DNA of 17,337 nt. Source: Peribacter sp964404805. Its GTDB lineage: Bacteria; Patescibacteriota; Gracilibacteria; Peribacterales; Peribacteraceae. Both the position numbers and the translations under genes were made by a program. This document shows, piece by piece, positions 13,449-17,337 of the stretch (position 1 is the first letter of the stretch; each line of letters starts with the position of its first letter). The notes beneath the pieces were generated by a model that saw nothing but the letters and a program-made list of their open reading frames with translations, was not told the origin of the DNA and did no database searches. Where the stretch lies: assembly GCA_964404805.1 (NCBI GenBank), contig CAYOLJ010000015.1:1-17337 (forward strand), given 5' to 3'.

Positions 13449-14705
13449 ATGGCTCAAAAAGGCATTCCGAGGTATACTATCATGATACCGCTCGAACAAC
13501 GCCCCCACCGGCAACATGCAGCTTCGTATGATGCGGAGGGGAACATCATTCTTCCTGCCAGCGAGGAGGCTTCACCCGTACAGGAGAAGGTCAACGTTCC
13601 GCAGCCACAACCCATCCCTGATAAACCCAATGGAGCCCTGCCCGAAAAGAAAAAGAGATCTTCACCGTCGTGGATTTCTCAACTGCGCTCACGTGTGAAT
13701 GCCCTGCCGCTGCACGCGAAGAGCGGAGCGAATGGACTGCTGACTGAGGGGGCGCGACAGTACCGCGAAAGTGCAGAAGGTTGTGCATCGGTTGCGCAGA
13801 GATTCCATCGGTTTCTCTTAAGGGCCTTGCGCGGAACTTGGACATTTCTCGTGCAACCGGTCTGGGTGGTTCGACCACGTAAAGAGCCCAAGCGTTACAG
13901 CAGAATCACGCTCTTCCTCCTCGACACCGTTCGATTTGGGGGCACATTTGCCGCCCTCTTCGTCGCACTCTTCGTCACACTCAACTACCAGAGTTTCTGG
14001 CAGATCATTCAATCGCGCTTGGATCCCCTACAGGAAATCCGTATGGAAGCAGGTGTGGGAGCAGGCACGACAGCAGAGCTTCGCGAGAAACTTCTCAGGT
14101 CACCGATGCTCACGACGGCCGGCGGCGAGGATGAGGGCAATCTCTTGAGTTTCCTCCCCCCTGTTGGTCCGCCCGAAGACCGTCTGATCATTCCAAAGCT
14201 GAACATCAATGTGCCAATCTCTATTCCATCGTACGAAGCACTGCTTCGCGAAGATTGGGTACAGGTTGAGTCCGACATTCAGGCAGCGCTCGAACAGGGT
14301 GTCGTGCACTACCCCGGCACCGCCAAGCCCGGTCAAGCAGGGAACTTCTTCGTCACGGGGCACAGCTCCTACTACCCCTGGGCACCGGGCGGATACAAGA
14401 CCGTCTTTGCAAGACTACACATGCTCTCAGAAGGCGATGACTACTGGGTGTACTACGGCGGTGACAAGCATCGCTACGTCGTGCGATCGAAGTACGAAGT
14501 GAAGCCATCGAACGTAGACGTCCTCGACCAACCAGCCGACCGACGTCTCTCGACCCTCATGACCTGCACACCGGTCGGCACCACCTTACGCCGCCTCATC
14601 ATCTCTTCTGAAGAAGTGGACCCCGAAACCGGCGAACCGCTGGCCGTGGGTGAGCAGCCCGTACGTGAAGCGCCGAAGTACAAAATGGAGATGCTGCCCA
14701 TCTGA
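13449..14705 (+). CDS. Sortase family transpeptidase with long cytoplasmic N-terminus
   Basis: Membrane-bound cysteine transpeptidase, expected to attach surface proteins or assemble pili outside the membrane. 418 aa, longer than most sortases. Residues 1-150 are hydrophilic and Pro/Lys-rich (PQPQPIPDKP, EKKKR). One membrane segment follows at about 153-178 (LFLLDT to ALFVTLNY). The sortase domain starts near 243 (DRLIIPKLNINVPI). Catalytic His305 is in FVTGHSSYYPW, Cys373 in LSTLMTCTPVGT, and Arg381 or Arg382 in LRRLII. Orientation is N-in, catalytic domain outside. ATG 13482 (residue 12) is an alternative start; neither start has a clear Shine-Dalgarno, and TATACT at 13473-13478 is only 3 nt before the second. 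No LPXTG-type substrate is seen in the window. Confidence 0.92.
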   Translation: MAQKGIPRYTIMIPLEQRPHRQHAASYDAEGNIILPASEEASPVQEKVNVPQPQPIPDKPNGALPEKKKRSSPSWISQLRSRVNALPLHAKSGANGLLTEGARQYRESAEGCASVAQRFHRFLLRALRGTWTFLVQPVWVVRPRKEPKRYSRITLFLLDTVRFGGTFAALFVALFVTLNYQSFWQIIQSRLDPLQEIRMEAGVGAGTTAELREKLLRSPMLTTAGGEDEGNLLSFLPPVGPPEDRLIIPKLNINVPISIPSYEALLREDWVQVESDIQAALEQGVVHYPGTAKPGQAGNFFVTGHSSYYPWAPGGYKTVFARLHMLSEGDDYWVYYGGDKHRYVVRSKYEVKPSNVDVLDQPADRRLSTLMTCTPVGTTLRRLIISSEEVDPETGEPLAVGEQPVREAPKYKMEMLPI

Positions 14706-14737
14706 TCATGAGAGACAAACCTACGGTTTCGCACTTT

Positions 14738-14767
14738 GCGACAGATTATTTCATTGTGAGATATACT
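14738..14767 (+). promoter_or_regulatory. Promoter of tRNA-Leu
   Basis: GCGACA (14738-14743), an 18-bp spacer and TATACT (14762-14767). The predicted start is near 14774, about 18 nt before the mature tRNA 5' end. Confidence 0.5.
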
Positions 14768-14791
14768 GACCGAAGATCCTTCCTCATTATT

Positions 14792-14879
14792 GCCGCTGTG
14801 GTGAAATGGTAGACACGGGGGACTTAAAATCCCCTGCCCATTACCGGGCATGCTGGTTCGATTCCAGCCGGCGGCACCA
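14792..14879 (+). tRNA. tRNA-Leu (anticodon UAA)
   Basis: A complete type II cloverleaf. The acceptor stem GCCGCTG pairs with CGGCGGC with one G-U, followed by discriminator A and an encoded CCA (14877-14879). The anticodon stem GGGGA/TCCCC encloses loop CTTAAAA with anticodon TAA at 14825-14827. The long variable arm has stem TGCCC/GGGCA. The T-arm is GCTGG-TTCGATT-CCAGC. It decodes UUA (and UUG by wobble). The long variable arm and discriminator A agree with leucine identity. No other tRNA lies beside it. Confidence 0.97.
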
Positions 14880-14982
14880 TTCTGCTTTCATTCTTGAATT
14901 GGCACAGCACTACTAATGAGCAGCCGAGGCGAATGACAGTGAGTGAGCGAGCGAAGCGAGTCGAACTGCCCCACAATCAATC

Positions 14983-15237
14983 ATGTCCTGGTACGTCTAC
15001 ATCGCGCAGGCGGTTACAGGAAGGTACTACACAGGAATCACAACTCATCCTAAGAGAAGGGCCGACAATCACAACGAAGGCAAAGGTGCAAAATTTGCTC
15101 ATGATCAAGGCCAGTTACGCCTTGTGTACGTCTCGCCGTCTTTCACAGGCAAATCTTCTGCGCGTTTGCGTGAACTGCAAATAAAAGGCTGGACTAGAGC
15201 GAAGAAGGAGAAGTTGATTCGTAGTGAGTGGAAGTGA
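14983..15237 (+). CDS. Small GIY-YIG nuclease-domain protein (YhbQ/UPF0213-like)
   Basis: 84 aa single-domain protein. The GIY motif is YVY (4-6) in SWYVYIAQ, and the YIG motif is YTG (16-18) in RYYTGIT. Basic HPKRRADNHN (22-31) holds the likely catalytic Arg. RLRELQIKGWTRAKKEKLI (61-79) carries the conserved Glu64 and the usual C-terminal helix. The family contains structure-specific DNA nucleases, but for this stand-alone subfamily the cellular role is unclear. It may be transcribed by read-through from the tRNA, since no good promoter is seen. Upstream lies a purine-rich mirror repeat (14949-14960). It sits between a tRNA gene and a transporter, a position typical of small mobile additions. 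Confidence 0.88.
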   Translation: MSWYVYIAQAVTGRYYTGITTHPKRRADNHNEGKGAKFAHDQGQLRLVYVSPSFTGKSSARLRELQIKGWTRAKKEKLIRSEWK

Positions 15238-15250
15238 ATTTAGACTGATA

Positions 15251-15279
15251 TTGGAATATATTGTGTTTTGTTGTATAAT
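15251..15279 (+). promoter_or_regulatory. Promoter of the EamA transporter gene (leaderless)
   Basis: TTGGAA (15251-15256), a 17-bp spacer and perfect TATAAT (15274-15279), ending 7 nt before ATG 15287. It lies in a short AT-rich gap after the GIY-YIG gene. Confidence 0.75.
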
Positions 15280-15286
15280 TAACAAA

Positions 15287-16288
15287 ATGACATCCTTATC
15301 AGGCATCCTGCGGCAACCAGCTGTACGCATGCGGCAACGACGCGTGTGCTCGGCCACTATCGGGTGGATCGCTCTTACCACAATGATTCTCGCAGGCTCC
15401 ACAACCGCAGCATTCGGAAAGCAGCTGACCGAGTTTTTCTCGCCACTCTCGATGCTCTTCTTGAGCGAAATCATGCTGCTGCTCTTTGCCGTGCTCTCGT
15501 TTGGATTCTTTCCCATCATCAAAAAACTGAGGCGTGTGCGTTTGCATTTGATTCTGCCACTTGCGGTGGCTAGCGTCCTCAACGGTATACTCGCGCCTAT
15601 CTTCTGGTTCACGGGTCTCGAACGCACATTCGCCATCAATTCCCAACTCTTCACGAATTCGGAAACCATTTTCCTCATCGTCTTCGCAATGCTGGCGATG
15701 CACACATACCCCAAACGTGCCCAGTGGTTTGGTGGCTTCATCATCTTCTTAGGACTTCTCACTGTCGCTCTGCGCGGCTTCTCTGAGGGAATGACCCTCG
15801 TGAGCGGTGACGCTTTCATCATCCTCGCCGGCTGCTTCTTTGCTCTCGGTGGAGTCATCATTCGCAAATATCTACGCCGGCTCGAGCCACAGGTCATCAT
15901 CGTCGTACGATCATGCTGTGCCATTGGATTCTTCTTTCTACTCTCTCCCTTCATTCAACACCCGTTCGCATTTGAACTCAGCATGTTCCCTCTCGCGTAT
16001 CTGGGAGTACTGATCGGATACGGACTCATCTCGCGATTCCTCTTAGTCTTGAGCTACTACGAATCTATCGAACGCCTTCCATTGGCCACAGTATCATTGC
16101 TCGGCACACTCACCGTCGCATCGGGCCTGCTCTTTTCGCACCTCTACCTCGGGGAACCAGTGACCTGGTATCAGGGCATTGGTGCTTCGCTCATCATCTC
16201 TGGAGCAGCAGTGATGCAGTGGGGAAACCTGCGTAAACTGCAAGACCATGTGCGCCACTATCTACAGACACATCACCTGCACTGGTGA
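15287..16288 (+). CDS. EamA/DMT-family transporter
   Basis: 333 aa inner-membrane protein with about ten hydrophobic helices in two EamA-like halves (about 25-160 and 172-318). Seen features: a basic N-terminus (MRQRR at 15-19), a first helix ALTTMILAGSTTAAFGK, basic loops KKLRRVR and RKYLRRLE placing loops on the cytoplasmic side, and the typical C-terminal half motif LGTLTVASGLLFSHLYLGEP before the last helix (QGIGASLIISGAAVMQWG). Members export or import metabolites such as amino acids and nucleotide sugars; the substrate here is unknown. ATG 15287 is chosen because a strong promoter ends 7 nt upstream. Converges on the SLH gene with 7 nt between stops. Confidence 0.88.
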   Translation: MTSLSGILRQPAVRMRQRRVCSATIGWIALTTMILAGSTTAAFGKQLTEFFSPLSMLFLSEIMLLLFAVLSFGFFPIIKKLRRVRLHLILPLAVASVLNGILAPIFWFTGLERTFAINSQLFTNSETIFLIVFAMLAMHTYPKRAQWFGGFIIFLGLLTVALRGFSEGMTLVSGDAFIILAGCFFALGGVIIRKYLRRLEPQVIIVVRSCCAIGFFFLLSPFIQHPFAFELSMFPLAYLGVLIGYGLISRFLLVLSYYESIERLPLATVSLLGTLTVASGLLFSHLYLGEPVTWYQGIGASLIISGAAVMQWGNLRKLQDHVRHYLQTHHLHW

Positions 16289-16295
16289 GGCATGT

Positions 16296-17138
16296 TCAGA
16301 CGCCGTACACCTGTAGCGCCATCGTAACAATCTTTGCCACCTCTGCACGGTTGACGGGATCAATAGGACGGAATGTCCCCAGGGAATTTCCCTGTGCATC
16401 GGTATCACCGGCAATGACGCCCGCGCGTGCTGCCATCTCAACTGCTGCAGCAAACTCCACTGAACTGTCGACATCGGTAAAAATGCCGCCCGTCCTCGGT
16501 TCGGTCTTTACGGCCAGAGCCTGAAGGAGCGTGGCCACGACCTCGGCGCGTCGGGCCAGTCTGCTGATGTCGACCGATCCATCCGAATACACCGCCCAGC
16601 CGCGCTGCTCCGCACAACGGATGTACGGCTCTGACCACGTATCATGTGCGGTATCGTTCTTTAGCGTTATTCCACAGGCAGAGAGATCTACACGAGCAAC
16701 CTGCGCCGCAATCTTTGCCAGCTGTTCAATGGTCAGTGCATCCGCAGGACCGAAGAGACCCTTGAGTGCTCCATTCGCTTCACGGTATCCCGACACAATC
16801 CCCTCCTCTACGACATCCCGTACGTACGGCGCGAACCAGGCATCCTTGGGAACATCGCGAAAGATGACCGGTACACCATCGACGCGCGCAGTCAGAAAGT
16901 TGGGATCTTCATCGAGTGTTGACTGGCGACTGGTAGAACTGCCCTGTCCGGTCGAAGGAAAAATTTCGTCGCCAAACTCACGCACTGCGTCATTGATCTG
17001 ACCGCTCTGCTCGGCCTGCATTTGCTCCAGTACATCCGAAAAGGAGGAGGCATCGTGCACCACATCATCAAGAGCACTTGCGAGAGCGAGGGAGGGCACC
17101 AGCACACTCAGGACTATGATTACTGTCCGTGAACGCAT
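16296..17138 (-). CDS. Secreted protein with three SLH domains
   Basis: 280 aa. A signal peptide at residues 1-20 (MRSRTVIIVLSVLVPSLALA, likely cut before SALDD) shows export. A polar linker (about 22-90) precedes three S-layer-homology repeats. The first (about 93-148) has FRDVPKDAWFAPYV and GIVSGY, the second (about 155-207) is degenerate with EPYIRCAEQRGW, and the third (about 219-277) has FTDVDSSVEFAAAVEMAARAG and TFRPIDPVNRAEVAKIV. SLH domains bind pyruvylated cell-wall polymers, so this is probably a peripheral cell-surface protein or an anchor for another. No catalytic domain or LPXTG signal. Two Cys (155 and 175) in repeat 2 could pair. Start ATG 17138 is chosen because it begins the signal peptide; ATG 17231 would place 31 polar residues ahead of it. 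Confidence 0.88.
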   Translation of the reverse strand: MRSRTVIIVLSVLVPSLALASALDDVVHDASSFSDVLEQMQAEQSGQINDAVREFGDEIFPSTGQGSSTSRQSTLDEDPNFLTARVDGVPVIFRDVPKDAWFAPYVRDVVEEGIVSGYREANGALKGLFGPADALTIEQLAKIAAQVARVDLSACGITLKNDTAHDTWSEPYIRCAEQRGWAVYSDGSVDISRLARRAEVVATLLQALAVKTEPRTGGIFTDVDSSVEFAAAVEMAARAGVIAGDTDAQGNSLGTFRPIDPVNRAEVAKIVTMALQVYGV

Positions 17139-17148
17139 ACAGTGCACT

Positions 17149-17177
17149 AGTGAAACGTTTTCGGCGCGCTCTGGCAA
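17149..17177 (-). promoter_or_regulatory. Possible promoter of the SLH gene
   Basis: On the minus strand TTGCCA (17177-17172), a 17-bp spacer and TTCACT (17154-17149), 10 nt before ATG 17138. The -10 is a weak match. Just upstream (17187-17203) is a short hairpin, ACACC-GGA-GGTGT with flanking pairs, of unknown role. Confidence 0.3.
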
Positions 17178-17264
17178 TTGACAGAGTACACCGGAGGTGT
17201 GCACGCACGGAGTGATGAAAAAACTTGCCACGCATCGATTGAGCCGGTAACCTGCCGCGCGATC

Positions 17265-17337
17265 ATGACCGGACTGAAAGCTTCAGGCCCCCGTGGCCCA
17301 CTCAAGGGCAAGGGGACGCCGTTTTCCGAAACACTGG
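17265..17337 (+). CDS. Possible start of a gene cut by the window end
   Basis: An ATG at 17265 opens 24 codons (MTGLKASGPRGPLKGKGTPF and onward) that run off the window. Codon use looks like the neighbouring genes, but there is no promoter or Shine-Dalgarno just before it and the peptide is not recognised. The opposite strand is also open here, for 62 codons to a TAG just upstream of the SLH gene. I therefore cannot decide which, if either, is coding. Otherwise 17139-17264 shows only the possible SLH promoter and a small hairpin. Confidence 0.25.
   Translation, partial: MTGLKASGPRGPLKGKGTPFSETL

Noticed and set aside
14717..14729. AAACC-TAC-GGTTT hairpin after the sortase gene
   Set aside because: Short stem with a 3-nt loop and no T-run; too weak to call a terminator.
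16273..16288. TCACC-TGCACT-GGTGA hairpin at the end of the EamA gene
   Set aside because: Lies wholly inside the coding sequence, only five pairs and no T-tract; could be chance.
1..17337. Possible recoding of UGA as glycine, as in Gracilibacteria/Absconditabacteria
   Set aside because: Several complete genes (Clp, ACP-like, sortase, GIY-YIG, EamA, SLH) end in UGA at the expected family length, and no conserved gene has an internal UGA.
17145..17337. Minus-strand open frame upstream of the SLH gene as the tail of another gene
   Set aside because: 62 codons with no recognisable motif; it runs over the possible SLH promoter, and the opposite strand is also open.
1..17337. CRISPR array, prophage, toxin-antitoxin or other defence system
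   Set aside because: No regularly spaced repeats, integrase, capsid or Cas-like genes, and no small gene pair with toxin/antitoxin features; the genes are mostly housekeeping.

Overview
The window looks like a chromosomal stretch of a Patescibacteria/CPR bacterium, possibly of the Peregrinibacteria-Peribacteria type. This is an inference. It rests on compact single-copy housekeeping genes with very small gaps, a membrane-anchored Clp-type ATPase, a large cysteine-rich protein of a kind I associate with CPR genomes, a sortase and an SLH-domain surface protein, and the near absence of Shine-Dalgarno sequences. UGA is used as a stop codon by several genes, so the code is the standard bacterial one. 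I see no phage, CRISPR, IS or rRNA.

Layout. 1-316 is the 3' end of an MFS transporter. 451-1530 is a class I fructose-bisphosphate aldolase. 4397-1538 (minus strand) is a two-gene operon: a small membrane protein and a membrane-anchored Clp/Hsp100 ATPase. 4473-10850 (plus strand) is a nucleotide and one-carbon block: tmk, folD, purF, the cysteine-rich protein and purD. 10887-11183 is a small acyl-carrier-protein-like gene. prfA (minus) and mnmA (plus) diverge around 12245-12308. 13449-14705 is a sortase, 14792-14879 a tRNA-Leu(UAA), and 14983-15237 a GIY-YIG nuclease. 15287-16288 is an EamA/DMT transporter that converges on an SLH-domain secreted protein (17138-16296, minus). The last 200 bases are intergenic or the unassignable start of another gene.

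How the genes fit together. PurF and PurD catalyse the first two steps of purine synthesis. FolD makes the 10-formyl-THF used later in that pathway and the methylene-THF used for dTMP, and Tmk phosphorylates dTMP. MnmA, RF1 and tRNA-Leu serve translation. The sortase, the SLH protein and probably the Clp operon concern the envelope.

Most striking points. (1) For eight genes a recognisable -10 hexamer ends 6-8 nt before the start codon, several with a TTG-type -35 at 16-18 bp. No assigned start has a Shine-Dalgarno sequence, so leaderless initiation seems to be the rule here. (2) A 105-bp nested-hairpin element lies between direct repeats of the 3' end of the cysteine-rich gene, like a MITE insertion. 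(3) The Clp ATPase has a degenerate first AAA+ domain (Walker B Glu and arginine fingers lost) and lacks the aromatic pore loop and a ClpP-docking tripeptide. (4) The cysteine-rich protein begins and ends with copies of the same zinc-knuckle module. (5) Tmk has a Walker A motif without the usual lysine.
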